A DNA stretch of 64,000 nucleotides from HXMU1420-13 sp034669965. Its GTDB lineage: Bacteria; Bacteroidota; Rhodothermia; Balneolales; Balneolaceae. Below the pieces are notes generated by a model, which saw only the letters and a list, made by a program, of their open reading frames with translations, did no database searches and was not told the origin of the DNA. Where the stretch lies: the NCBI GenBank assembly GCA_034669965.1, contig JAXMOK010000004.1, positions 62,001 to 126,000 on the forward strand. Direction: 5' to 3'. How positions within the stretch are numbered: position 1 is the first letter of the stretch; each line of letters opens with the position of its first letter. Below are positions 43,671 to 52,905 of the stretch, piece after piece. Made by a program: the position numbers and the translations under genes.

Positions 43671-45074
43671 ATGCTAACTTCTATAGATAAGTATTTTAAA
43701 TTAGTAGAAAATAAAAAGATTATTTACACCCATTGGAAGAGCAATGAGAGGTTAGATTCTTTTTTGGAAGGGGAAAGTGATTTGGATCTGCTTTTTTATC
43801 CAAATGACAAAGAAAGGGTTGAAGGGATTTTCGAAATAGTTGGAGCAAAAAAATTCGAGGCCATTCCGTTTGGGAAATATGAAAATATAGAGGACTACTT
43901 ACTAGTAGATGAAGAGACAGGTAAACTGGTACATTTTCACGTTCATTATGGGTTAGATCTTGGGGAGAAAAATGTTAAACGGTACAATATTCCCTGGGTT
44001 GCAGAAGTATTAGAAAACAGGATTCAGGATGAGTCTTCAAAAATTTGGATCACTTCTCATGAGCATGAACTTATTTTACTTATACTTCGTGAAGCGCTCA
44101 GAATTCCTCCCATTAAAAGAATTGTAAGCAAATATTCCTCACATACATTTAAATTTACAGATCAGGTATACGGAGAATTTCATTGGCTGAAACAACGGAC
44201 TGATAAAGAAAAATTTAAAGTTATTGTATCTAAGCTTTTTGAAGACAATTCAACAATTACAAATGATTTTACGGAGATCTACGAAAACTATTTTTCATTT
44301 GAAAGCATCAGTATTCTTATTAAAAATTTAAAGGGCTTTAAAAAAAAGTATCAAAGAAGTGGCTCAGTTCATGCTAATATTGTTTTCATTTCTGACCAAC
44401 TAAATTCAAAACTCAAACCAATTACAAAGCACTTTAATTATCCCAAACAAAGGATAAATCCCAGGGATGGTCTTATTGCAGTTTTAATGGGAAGTGACGG
44501 TGCAGGAAAATCAACAGCTGTTTCAAAACTGGCTGCTGAGTTTGGTAGAAAAATTGATGTTAAAACAATTTACTTTGGATTACCAAAACCGGAAAAATCC
44601 AAAATACCCGTTTTAGTAAAAATAATTAGAAAATTGGGTCTAAGACCTTTCTGGAATTTATGGGTCAAGAAAAGAAATCTTAAACTTGCTTTAAAGTTAA
44701 GGAGTAAAGGTTTTTTGGTAATTTGTGATCGATTCCCGCAATCAAAATATGATGGAATAATGGATGGGCCTCTTTTAGCAGATTGGAGAGCTTCAGAAAA
44801 TCCAATTAAAAGATGGTTGGCAAAAGTTGAAAAGAATGGCTTTGAGGATCTTGAGAAAGGTACTATGGATGTACTGATCAAACTGATAGTCGATGAAGAC
44901 ACATCTGCTGAACGCGGCAAACATGAATTGCATTTAGCTAAGAAAAAAACATTCATTGTGAATAAAATGAGTTACCGGAATGCTCACAATGTTTATGAAT
45001 TAGATGCAGTTATACTGAATGTTCAGGAGGTAAAAAAGAGTGTGGTGAATTTAATTTGGAAAACCATGCCTTGA
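43671..45074 (+). CDS. Nucleotidyltransferase-like / thymidylate-kinase-like fusion
   Basis: This 467-residue protein has an N-terminal half with GESDLDLLF, an NTase-fold GxSDxDL motif, and HFHVHYGLDLG. The C-terminal half is a P-loop kinase with Walker A GSDGAGKSTAVSKL at residues 274-287, and DRFPQSKYDG resembling the DRY loop of thymidylate kinase. The N-terminal half may be a degenerate transferase. A sugar or lipid kinase role in glycan assembly is possible. The next gene is another P-loop kinase, 8 bases downstream. Confidence 0.75.
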   Translation: MLTSIDKYFKLVENKKIIYTHWKSNERLDSFLEGESDLDLLFYPNDKERVEGIFEIVGAKKFEAIPFGKYENIEDYLLVDEETGKLVHFHVHYGLDLGEKNVKRYNIPWVAEVLENRIQDESSKIWITSHEHELILLILREALRIPPIKRIVSKYSSHTFKFTDQVYGEFHWLKQRTDKEKFKVIVSKLFEDNSTITNDFTEIYENYFSFESISILIKNLKGFKKKYQRSGSVHANIVFISDQLNSKLKPITKHFNYPKQRINPRDGLIAVLMGSDGAGKSTAVSKLAAEFGRKIDVKTIYFGLPKPEKSKIPVLVKIIRKLGLRPFWNLWVKKRNLKLALKLRSKGFLVICDRFPQSKYDGIMDGPLLADWRASENPIKRWLAKVEKNGFEDLEKGTMDVLIKLIVDEDTSAERGKHELHLAKKKTFIVNKMSYRNAHNVYELDAVILNVQEVKKSVVNLIWKTMP

Positions 45075-45082
45075 TCTAGCTT

Positions 45083-45838
45083 ATGAAACGAATAGACATT
45101 ATAGGGGCTCCGGGAGCAGGAAAATCAACTATACTGAATAGTTTGGTAAAGAAAAGGAAAAAAGGAAGTTGGTTACAATCATCGGAAGCATTTAACAAAG
45201 TTATTGCAGAACATTTTAGCTTATCTCCTCAGAATTTAACGGATTACATAAACAACTATGGATATAAGCTTTTAAAAGGCAGACCTAAGCTTCCGTTAAA
45301 TGAGAAAAAATATTCAGAGTTTTTGTCAGTAAATACCCAAAAATATAATTTCGTAATAGAAAGCGCTTTCGAATTTTTTTATAAAGATGATGTAACACCG
45401 CCTCATATCAAAGCAAAAAGAATGGGTTGGTTGGTTCAGACTTTAGAACGAATTACCCTGTTGGAGCATTACTACGAAGGCACTGTGGTTTTTGATGAAT
45501 CTTTATCCAGTAAACTATTCTCTTTTGTTATTGACCAAGTAAAATCAGAAGATAAGGGCTCAGAATACTTGTCACATTTTAATCTCCCTGAAGGGTTTAT
45601 TTATATCCGTTTGGAGTATGATGAAGTGCTATCGAGGTTAGAAAACAGACCACGAATTACTTTTGATCATGCCAGAATGAATGAGCAAGAAAGACAAAAT
45701 AAGTGTCTTGAAAGCATCGATAATGCTGAAAGAGCTTCTGTGTGCTTGGCTGAATGCGGAGTGGAAGGATTAATATTAGATGGTAATAAATCAATCGAAG
45801 AAAATTCAGATTTAATTATAAATTTCTTAGAGGGTTAA
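45083..45838 (+). CDS. P-loop kinase-like protein
   Basis: This 251-residue protein starts KRIDIIGAPGAGKSTIL (Walker A GAPGAGKS). It contains VVFDESLSSKLFSF and the lid-like segment LSRLENRPRITFDHARM. It resembles adenylate/shikimate-type small-molecule kinases but has no exact family match that I recognise. It is paired with the NTase/kinase fusion upstream, which suggests that they act together on one polysaccharide precursor. Confidence 0.7.
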   Translation: MKRIDIIGAPGAGKSTILNSLVKKRKKGSWLQSSEAFNKVIAEHFSLSPQNLTDYINNYGYKLLKGRPKLPLNEKKYSEFLSVNTQKYNFVIESAFEFFYKDDVTPPHIKAKRMGWLVQTLERITLLEHYYEGTVVFDESLSSKLFSFVIDQVKSEDKGSEYLSHFNLPEGFIYIRLEYDEVLSRLENRPRITFDHARMNEQERQNKCLESIDNAERASVCLAECGVEGLILDGNKSIEENSDLIINFLEG

Positions 45839-45880
45839 TTTTGAAGGCCTTAATAAAAATTATAGTTCATAACTATTTAA

Positions 45881-46993
45881 ATGAGTGAATTAACTGTTAG
45901 TTTTTACATTGCAAACATGAATGGGGGAGGTGCTGAACGGGTATTTCTGAACCTGATGAACCATTTTGCTGATTGTGGACATTCTGTGCATTTAATACTT
46001 AACAAAAAAGAAGGACCATATTTAGAGTTTTTAAACCCTGGAATCTCTGTTCATGAATTGGGAAGAAAAAGTGTTAAAGATTCAATAGGAGGGCTCGGAA
46101 ATGTGCTACAACAAGTCAAGCCCGATTTGATCCTGTCTACTTTGAGCCAATGTAATTATGCAATGATACTAGCAAGATTATTGAAATATAGAAAAGCCAC
46201 ACTGTTTATCCGGGAAGCAAATTCTTTTCTTTCGCAAAGACAGCACCTTTCTAAATTCAGACTATTTTATGAAAGATTAAAGGCCGGAATTTTGTACAGG
46301 TTTGCGGACAGAATACTCGTGAATTCGTTAGGTTCTAAGAATGAGTTGACAAAAGCTACTTATTTGTCTGAAAACAGAATTTCAATTCTGCCGAATCCTG
46401 TAGATATAGATGGCATCAGAAAAAAAGCAGAAGAAGATCTTCCAGAAAAAATAACCACTTTTCTAGATGGGAGCCCTTACATCATTTCAATTGGAAGATT
46501 ACAGTATGCAAAAGCATTTGATAATCTTATAAAGGCTTTTAAAAAAGCAGATAATAGCAATAAGAAATTAATCATACTGGGTGAAGGAAAACTCAGAAAT
46601 GAGCTTCAAAATTTGATCAATACCCAGGGATTATCAGAAAAAGTTTTGCTTGCTGGACATATGGAAAATCCATATCCGATTATTTCAAATTCAAGTCTGT
46701 TCGCATTGTCATCTAGATATGAAGGCATGCCAAATGTCCTTTTGGAAGCTTTTATTTTAATGAAACCTATTGTTTCAACCGACTGTCCTAGTGGACCCCG
46801 CGAATTGTTAAGAAATGGAGATTTTGGTGTCTTAGTGCCAACAGAAAATATAAATGAATTAAGCATGGCTTTAGACAAAGAGTTTGGTACTATGATAAAC
46901 CATGAAGAAAGAGAATTGTATATTGACCAATTCAAAATAAAGAATGTGTATTCTAGTTTGTTAAAACTATATGGCGAACCAAAAGAAACATAA
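45881..46993 (+). CDS. Glycosyltransferase family 4
   Basis: This 370-residue GT-B transferase has NMNGGGAERVFLNLMNHF (acceptor loop) and ISIGRLQYAKAFDNLIKAF. The donor-site E-x7-E is in SSRYEGMPNVLLEAFILMKPIVSTDC. It adds one sugar from a nucleotide donor to the growing lipid-linked unit on the cytoplasmic side. It overlaps the lyase gene by 23 bases. Confidence 0.92.
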   Translation: MSELTVSFYIANMNGGGAERVFLNLMNHFADCGHSVHLILNKKEGPYLEFLNPGISVHELGRKSVKDSIGGLGNVLQQVKPDLILSTLSQCNYAMILARLLKYRKATLFIREANSFLSQRQHLSKFRLFYERLKAGILYRFADRILVNSLGSKNELTKATYLSENRISILPNPVDIDGIRKKAEEDLPEKITTFLDGSPYIISIGRLQYAKAFDNLIKAFKKADNSNKKLIILGEGKLRNELQNLINTQGLSEKVLLAGHMENPYPIISNSSLFALSSRYEGMPNVLLEAFILMKPIVSTDCPSGPRELLRNGDFGVLVPTENINELSMALDKEFGTMINHEERELYIDQFKIKNVYSSLLKLYGEPKET

Positions 46994-48704
46994 GTACATT
47001 CACAGATTTAATTACTTAAAACTATTCTCGATAGTTCTACTGTTGATATCCACGACCATTGAACTATCATATTCACAAGAGTTCGCATTTCCGGGTGCAG
47101 AGGGTTTCGGGAGATACTCTAAAGGAGGAAGGGGTGGAAAGGTAATTAAAGTGGTAAACTTGAATGATAATGGTCCGGGCAGTTTAAGAGAAGCATTAGA
47201 GTCAGAAGGGGCTCGTTATGTTGTTTTTGATGTTGGCGGCATTATTAATCTGGAAAACAGAATTAATATTACCAATCCCTTTGTTACAATAGCCGGACAA
47301 ACAGCGCCAGGGGATGGGATTGTGTTAAGAGGAAATGGAATTAATATAGAGACAAATAATGTAATAATACGCTTTTTAAGAATAAGGCCCGGCGATGTTG
47401 ATTTTGGAGAACCAAATAACTGGAGCGGAATAGACGCACTATCTATTGGTAGTAGTGATTCATCAAATGTGGTAGAAAATATAATTATTGATCATTGCTC
47501 CTTTAGCTGGGCTGTTGATGAAAATATTGGACTCTGGAACAAAGGTAAAAATATTACTATTCAGAATTCTATTATAAGTGAAGCACTAGCTATGAGTAAA
47601 CATCCGAAAGGAGAACATAGCAAAGGAATGCTTGTTGGTGGAAGTGTAGATAAGATATCAATTTTAAATAATTATTTTGCTCATAATCATGCTAGAAACC
47701 CTCGGTTTAGCAATTCGGGATTATCTGAATTTCGCAATAACATTATATACAATGCCAGAGGATTTGGTATAAAAATTTCAAATAGTACAGTTAAGAAAAC
47801 ACAGTATCTAGACATTATTAATAATCACATTATAAAAGGTCCTTCAACAAAATTTAGTAATCCTATAAGTATCTGGAAGCCTAAAATTTATAATGGGTTG
47901 GTATATTTAAAGGGCAATTCGGGTTTCAAGAGTAATGAAGATTGGCAATTAGTTGAAGACTGGGAAACCAGAGAACCTGTTTTGGACAATACAAATTTCA
48001 AATCTGATACTTCTTTTGTAAAGCATGCAGATACATTGGCAACTTTAACTCAATTAATAATTGATTTGGTGAAGAATGGAGGTAGTTCATTACCTAGAAG
48101 AGATATTATCGATGAGCGAATCATAGAAAATTTCTTAGAATTTAGGGGGGGAATAATAAATTCACAGTCTGAGATTGGCGGTTGGGGTATTGAAATTGAA
48201 GAGTCTTTTGAAAATGACCAAAATGAGAATGGTTTTCCGGACGAATACGAAATTGAATTCAGAATAAGTTCTCCGGCTGATTTAAATGCAGATTTTGATG
48301 AAGATGGATACTTGAACTTCGAAGAATACTTAAATGGTACAGATCCTTATGATACTGAAAATGAAGAGAATGAAGTTTTTAATGCTTTCTTGTCATCTTC
48401 AGAAGAAAAAGATCAGAGCAATTCTAATTATTTCACTAGAACAGGTGTTGTAATCTTCAATAATTATCCAAATCCATTTGCTACAGAAACAATTATACCG
48501 GTTTGGGTTTACAGAGAGCAGTTTCTTACAATAGTTATTTTTAACTTAGTGGGTCAAATTGTATATAAATTGTTTGAAGGCGAAATTACTCCAGGTGTAT
48601 ACGAATTTATATGGAATCCTCGAGAATTAGCATCAGGAGTTTATTTTGTACTCGCAAAAAATGAATTTGGAATAAATATGCAAAGCATTACAAAAATAAA
48701 TTAG
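46971..48704 (+). CDS. Secreted pectate-lyase-like beta-helix protein with type IX sorting signal
   Basis: This 577-residue protein has a signal peptide (FSIVLLLISTTIELSYSQ), then FPGAEGFGRYSKGGRGGKVIKV and NDNGPGSLREAL, the hallmark start of Bacteroidota polysaccharide-lyase family 1-like beta-helix enzymes. The helix runs to about residue 330. A calcium-loop (DADFDEDGYLNFEEYLNGTD-like) segment and a C-terminal type A sorting domain (NNYPNPF ... GVYFVLAKNEFG) follow. It should be exported through type IX secretion and cleave a uronic-acid polymer, possibly the one made here. The catalytic arginine is not assigned. Confidence 0.83.
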   Translation: MANQKKHKYIHRFNYLKLFSIVLLLISTTIELSYSQEFAFPGAEGFGRYSKGGRGGKVIKVVNLNDNGPGSLREALESEGARYVVFDVGGIINLENRINITNPFVTIAGQTAPGDGIVLRGNGINIETNNVIIRFLRIRPGDVDFGEPNNWSGIDALSIGSSDSSNVVENIIIDHCSFSWAVDENIGLWNKGKNITIQNSIISEALAMSKHPKGEHSKGMLVGGSVDKISILNNYFAHNHARNPRFSNSGLSEFRNNIIYNARGFGIKISNSTVKKTQYLDIINNHIIKGPSTKFSNPISIWKPKIYNGLVYLKGNSGFKSNEDWQLVEDWETREPVLDNTNFKSDTSFVKHADTLATLTQLIIDLVKNGGSSLPRRDIIDERIIENFLEFRGGIINSQSEIGGWGIEIEESFENDQNENGFPDEYEIEFRISSPADLNADFDEDGYLNFEEYLNGTDPYDTENEENEVFNAFLSSSEEKDQSNSNYFTRTGVVIFNNYPNPFATETIIPVWVYREQFLTIVIFNLVGQIVYKLFEGEITPGVYEFIWNPRELASGVYFVLAKNEFGINMQSITKIN

Positions 48705-48754
48705 AAGGTATTTGCTATTATCTCACTTGAAGAATTAAAAGTAGTTATTAATTA

Positions 48755-49813
48755 ATGAAAATTGGTTTAATAGTAACCCGTTTTCCATACGGCGGCGCAG
48801 AAAAGCAAGCGTTAATGTTTGCTAAATTTATTACAAATCAGGGTCATAGAGCTGAAATACTTGCTTTAGAGAATAAAGAATCAATTAGTTTTGAGGGAAT
48901 TGATGTGATTGGATTAAACCTGAAACCAGTCGGTCTAAACCCAAAAAAAATTATACAATTAATAAAGTTTAATTTTGGTCTTTATCGTGCAATAAAACAA
49001 ACATATGATTGTGTAATATCATATCCGCAAAATTATTTATTGGGATTATATCCATTGAAAAATATGATCAAAATTCTATCAATAAGAATTTTTTATCCTA
49101 ATTCAATAAGTTTTTTAAGAAGAAAGTTAATTTCAACTTTCGATTTAGTTGTAACTAATAACTTGCCACAATATTCGCTATTACACGCTGTAAAAATTAA
49201 GGCTTTATTATTAAATAATTTGGTTGCGAATGAAATGCAACAAGAGAAAACAGAGATAAATAAAGAATATCTTATAGTTTCAAATATCAAAAAAAGAAAA
49301 AATTTAGAACTTCCAATAAGAGTATTTAAAAAGCTTAGTGAAAAAGGTTTTATTCTTAATATAGCTGGTAGAATTGAAGATCAGGAATATTATGATGTGC
49401 TGATTAAATTGGCTGAAAATTGTTCGAGTATTAAATTTTTAGGTATTAAAAGTCGAAATGAATTAAATAAACTTTATAGCGTGGTCGACGGGGTAATTCA
49501 CCCCTCTCTAAATGAAGGTGCTGCTAATTCAATCCTAGAGGCGATGTCTTTTAAAAAGCCAGTTATTGCTTCTCGCATACCAGAAAATATTGCGTTAGTG
49601 GAAAATAAGAAAGAATTTCTTTTTGACGATGAAAATTCATTATATAATAATGTAATAAAATTAAATACTTATTTAAATGACAAAGAGAATTGGCTAGACA
49701 AGTATTTAAATTATCAGCTCGAGAAATTAAGGCTAGCCTATGATGGGAGTGACTACATCATACTATTGGATAAAATAAAAATGCTTCATAATTCAATAGG
49801 ACAAGTTAAGTGA
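48755..49813 (+). CDS. Glycosyltransferase family 4
   Basis: This 352-residue GT-B protein has TRFPYGGAEKQALMFAKF and, at the donor site, HPSLNEGAANSILEAMSFKKPVIAS, where the E-x7-E is visible. It is in the same run as the polymerase, whose GTG start overlaps its last codon by 4 bases. The sugar specificity is unknown. Confidence 0.9.
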   Translation: MKIGLIVTRFPYGGAEKQALMFAKFITNQGHRAEILALENKESISFEGIDVIGLNLKPVGLNPKKIIQLIKFNFGLYRAIKQTYDCVISYPQNYLLGLYPLKNMIKILSIRIFYPNSISFLRRKLISTFDLVVTNNLPQYSLLHAVKIKALLLNNLVANEMQQEKTEINKEYLIVSNIKKRKNLELPIRVFKKLSEKGFILNIAGRIEDQEYYDVLIKLAENCSSIKFLGIKSRNELNKLYSVVDGVIHPSLNEGAANSILEAMSFKKPVIASRIPENIALVENKKEFLFDDENSLYNNVIKLNTYLNDKENWLDKYLNYQLEKLRLAYDGSDYIILLDKIKMLHNSIGQVK

Positions 49814-50973
49814 TAAACAAGATTATAAAGCTATATTGCTTATGCTTGCCATTAAACGTTTTTACTATAGAAGTTGGAGGGTATCCATTGGGAATACCGA
49901 TGTTAATGGTTATAACATTGACATTAGCTTTAATTTTATACAACCGACCGCTCTATAAAAATATATTTCTAACATTAATATCGTTTTTAACATTTGCATT
50001 GATAACTACCTTAATGAATCATGGTATTACGAAATTCGTTTTATCCTTAGGATTATTATCATGTCTAGCTTTGCCACTATGTTTTAAACTTCGAAAAGAT
50101 GATGTTATAGGATTTGAGAAATATTTAATAGCTGGATTCTTACTTACTATTCCATTTTCAATGTACGATCTTGGAGTTACTTTATTAGGTTTTACACCTA
50201 CAGAAGAGATTTCTGAATTTTTTTCAACTTCTACAAATTCACCTTTGTATTCTTATTTAGGCTTCTATAGAATTAAGTCTACATTTACTGAACCATCTTA
50301 TTTCGGAATCTATCTTGTTTCGATATTTTATATTACAACTCAATTAGAAATTAAAAACAAACAAAAATTTCAATTACTGTTATTATTATTTATTGGGTTA
50401 ACTGTTTCACTTACAGCTTTTATTTTAATAGGCTTTGTTATAGTAATATATTTGTTTAAGAAAAAGCTATTTGCCTATAAGTATTTAGTCGCATTGTTTT
50501 TAGTTCTGTTAGCTTTGCCTTCTTTAACAACTATTATTATTGAACGTTTGATTGAAACTGTTACTAGCCTGGAACAAGGTGACCTATCAGGTAGTGAAGG
50601 CTCCAGAATTAATTCGCTTTCAGTTATGTTTCAATATCTTGCAGAGCAAAATCCTATTAAGTTATTAATAGGTGAGGGCTACTCATATTATAGCGAATGG
50701 CTCATTGATCGTTTTAGTGGATATCCATTGATTGGCTATTCAAGGGGGCAAATATTCAATGCATTTGCTGTTATTGGTATTTCATTAGGTGTAATTGGTC
50801 TCATATTATATACCATATTTTTCTTTTCATTAGCTGGATCAAATGATTTTAAATTTTATGAAATCTTATTTCATTTTATAATTCAGTTTAGTCTCGCATT
50901 TTTTGTGGGGTACTTATTTTGGTCGGTGTTAATGCTAATTAAATTTAAAAATATTATTAAAAGGGACGGGTGA
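49810..50973 (+). CDS. wzy: O-antigen/capsule polymerase, Wzy-like
   Basis: This 387-residue protein has about ten membrane helices and low general similarity, as usual for Wzy. A large periplasmic loop lies after residue 250 (EQGDLSGSEGSRINSLSVMFQYL), and LIGEGYSYYSEW follows, reminiscent of the polymerase/ligase loop. It starts with GTG and ends in an overlap with the next gene. It should polymerise flipped repeat units. Confidence 0.75.
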   Translation: MINKIIKLYCLCLPLNVFTIEVGGYPLGIPMLMVITLTLALILYNRPLYKNIFLTLISFLTFALITTLMNHGITKFVLSLGLLSCLALPLCFKLRKDDVIGFEKYLIAGFLLTIPFSMYDLGVTLLGFTPTEEISEFFSTSTNSPLYSYLGFYRIKSTFTEPSYFGIYLVSIFYITTQLEIKNKQKFQLLLLLFIGLTVSLTAFILIGFVIVIYLFKKKLFAYKYLVALFLVLLALPSLTTIIIERLIETVTSLEQGDLSGSEGSRINSLSVMFQYLAEQNPIKLLIGEGYSYYSEWLIDRFSGYPLIGYSRGQIFNAFAVIGISLGVIGLILYTIFFFSLAGSNDFKFYEILFHFIIQFSLAFFVGYLFWSVLMLIKFKNIIKRDG

Positions 50974-52076
50974 TGAATAAAATAGTAATAACGCTCCAAA
51001 GGGAAGGGTTTGTAGTTCTATTTAAAAAAATATTTCGTAGAGCGAACTATAAAATTAAGAGGCATTTAAAAAATAATAAACCAAATCGGAATCGTTGGAG
51101 ACATTTAAAAGGTAAATATAAAGGTGAGCGTGTATTTTTGTTAGGCAATGGTCCGAGTTTGAATAAAACACCGTTATACTTTTTAAAAAATGAGTACACG
51201 ATGTGCTTTAATCATTTTAATATTCTTGATGAAAGATTAAATTGGTTTCCTGATTTTTATATGTCTACTGATAATCTTGTTGTTCATGATATTATTAAAA
51301 GTGTAGATTCAATTGCAGATAAATCAAAATTTGTTTTTTTACCTGATATACACTTTAGGGGCGATAACTTTATAAAAAAAACCAAAAATTTAGAGAATTT
51401 ATTTTGGTTAGAACAAATTCATGGTCAGGGATTCTCAACTGAATTGCCAAAAGTTAATCTTGGTGGATCAGTTATATATGAAGGATTTCAAGTATTAAAT
51501 TATCTTGGATTTAAAGAAATCTACTTTATCGGGGTTGATATGAATTTCCAAACTCATACATCAGTTAAGAATATTAATGCTGGTGAAACAGATATAATTT
51601 CAGAAGAAGATGATGACCCAAACCATTTTGATCCTAGATATTTTGGAAAGAATAAGAAGTTTCATCAACCAGAAGATTATGTTGTAAATTTTATACTTAA
51701 TAATTTAAAGTATCTCTCAAAAGTAGCAGATAAGTTTAATCTGCGAATTTTTAATGCTGGATACGATAGCAAAGTTGAATTCTTTCCAAAAGTAGATTTC
51801 AAAGATTTTTTTAACCTTTCGATGGAAGAAAAAGAATCGTTATTTAATGAGTGCCTTTCTCAAAATACCAGCTATAAATCAGTATCAGATTTCTTAAAAG
51901 ATTCACAGTCATTAAGTGAAAAAAGTGAGTTCAAAAATACGTTAGGGAATTTTTCAATAAATGAAGAACAAGGGATAGCTTTGATAGCAAAAGCTGTGTT
52001 TTCACATATTCCATTTGGGCCATATAAGAATAGATATTATTTCGTAAAACGTGATAAAGCGTCTTCACTTAATTAA
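50970..52076 (+). CDS. DUF115/MptE-like or sialyltransferase-like (GT42) protein
   Basis: This 368-residue protein has GERVFLLGNGPSLNK near residue 52. NHFNILDERLNWFPDFYMSTDNLV and GGSVIYEGFQVLNYLGFKEIYFIGVDMNF follow. The NGPSL and the later G-x-D are shared by the MptE-like DUF115 family and by bacterial GT42 sialyltransferases. Because a CMP-sugar synthetase-like gene lies 7 kb downstream, a CMP-sugar-using transferase is attractive, but this is inference. Confidence 0.72.
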   Translation: MMNKIVITLQREGFVVLFKKIFRRANYKIKRHLKNNKPNRNRWRHLKGKYKGERVFLLGNGPSLNKTPLYFLKNEYTMCFNHFNILDERLNWFPDFYMSTDNLVVHDIIKSVDSIADKSKFVFLPDIHFRGDNFIKKTKNLENLFWLEQIHGQGFSTELPKVNLGGSVIYEGFQVLNYLGFKEIYFIGVDMNFQTHTSVKNINAGETDIISEEDDDPNHFDPRYFGKNKKFHQPEDYVVNFILNNLKYLSKVADKFNLRIFNAGYDSKVEFFPKVDFKDFFNLSMEEKESLFNECLSQNTSYKSVSDFLKDSQSLSEKSEFKNTLGNFSINEEQGIALIAKAVFSHIPFGPYKNRYYFVKRDKASSLN

Positions 52077-52142
52077 GTAAAATTTTCTCACATAGAGATA
52101 TTCCTTATCATATAAAGATTCGTAAACTTAAAATTAATCGAT

Positions 52143-52886
52143 TTGAAAAAAGAACAAGTACTTGTTGGAAGTTGGATAAATAGTTGTAGTCCTGTTATCT
52201 CGGAGTTAATGGCACAGTGTGGTTTTGATTTTTTAACTATCGATGTTGAGCACTCTCCTGTAAATATTGATGGCGCATTTAATATGTTACAGGCTATCAA
52301 ATCCGGAAATAGGGATTGCCAGGCTTTAGTTAGAGTTGCAGGTAATAGTTATTCAGAGATTAAAAGGTATATGGATGCAGGAGCGGATGGTATTATCTGC
52401 CCATTAGTAAATTCGAAAGAAGATGCGAAAGAATTAGTAGATGCTGTTAAATATTTCCCCTTAGGTAAGAGAGGAGTGGGTTATAGCAGATCGAATAAAT
52501 ATGGTATCGATATTTTAGAATCTATTAAAAACGATAATAATCGGACCTTTGTATGTGTTCAAATTGAGCATATTGATGCCATTAATAATCTTGAAGAAAT
52601 TTTATCAGTAGAAGGGGTAGATGCAGCTATCATTGGCCCGTACGATTTAAGTGCATCTATGGGGCTCGCAGGACAATTGGATCACCCGAAAATGGAGGAA
52701 GCCATCAATTATAATCTTAAGATTTGTCAAGAAAATGGAGTTTTACCAGGTATTCATGTTGTTCAACCGGATCCAGATCAAGTCAAAATGAGAATAGCAC
52801 AAGGTTATCAGTTTATAGCATATAGTGTAGACATTAAAATGGTAACTGATCTTTCTATTGAAGGAATAAAAAAGATTAAAGCATAA
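52143..52886 (+). CDS. HpcH/HpaI family class II aldolase
   Basis: This 247-residue TIM-barrel protein starts at a TTG. It has DVEHSPVNID, YMDAGADGIICPLVNS, CVQIEHIDA (metal-binding Glu) and IGPYDLSASMG (metal-binding Asp), as in 2-keto-3-deoxy-acid aldolases. These join pyruvate to an aldehyde, or split the product. Here, at the head of a biosynthetic run that ends in a CMP-sugar synthetase-like gene, the synthetic direction to a 2-keto-3-deoxy acid is plausible. Confidence 0.87.
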   Translation: MKKEQVLVGSWINSCSPVISELMAQCGFDFLTIDVEHSPVNIDGAFNMLQAIKSGNRDCQALVRVAGNSYSEIKRYMDAGADGIICPLVNSKEDAKELVDAVKYFPLGKRGVGYSRSNKYGIDILESIKNDNNRTFVCVQIEHIDAINNLEEILSVEGVDAAIIGPYDLSASMGLAGQLDHPKMEEAINYNLKICQENGVLPGIHVVQPDPDQVKMRIAQGYQFIAYSVDIKMVTDLSIEGIKKIKA

Positions 52887-52905
52887 TAATTACAGAAAAA
52901 AATAT

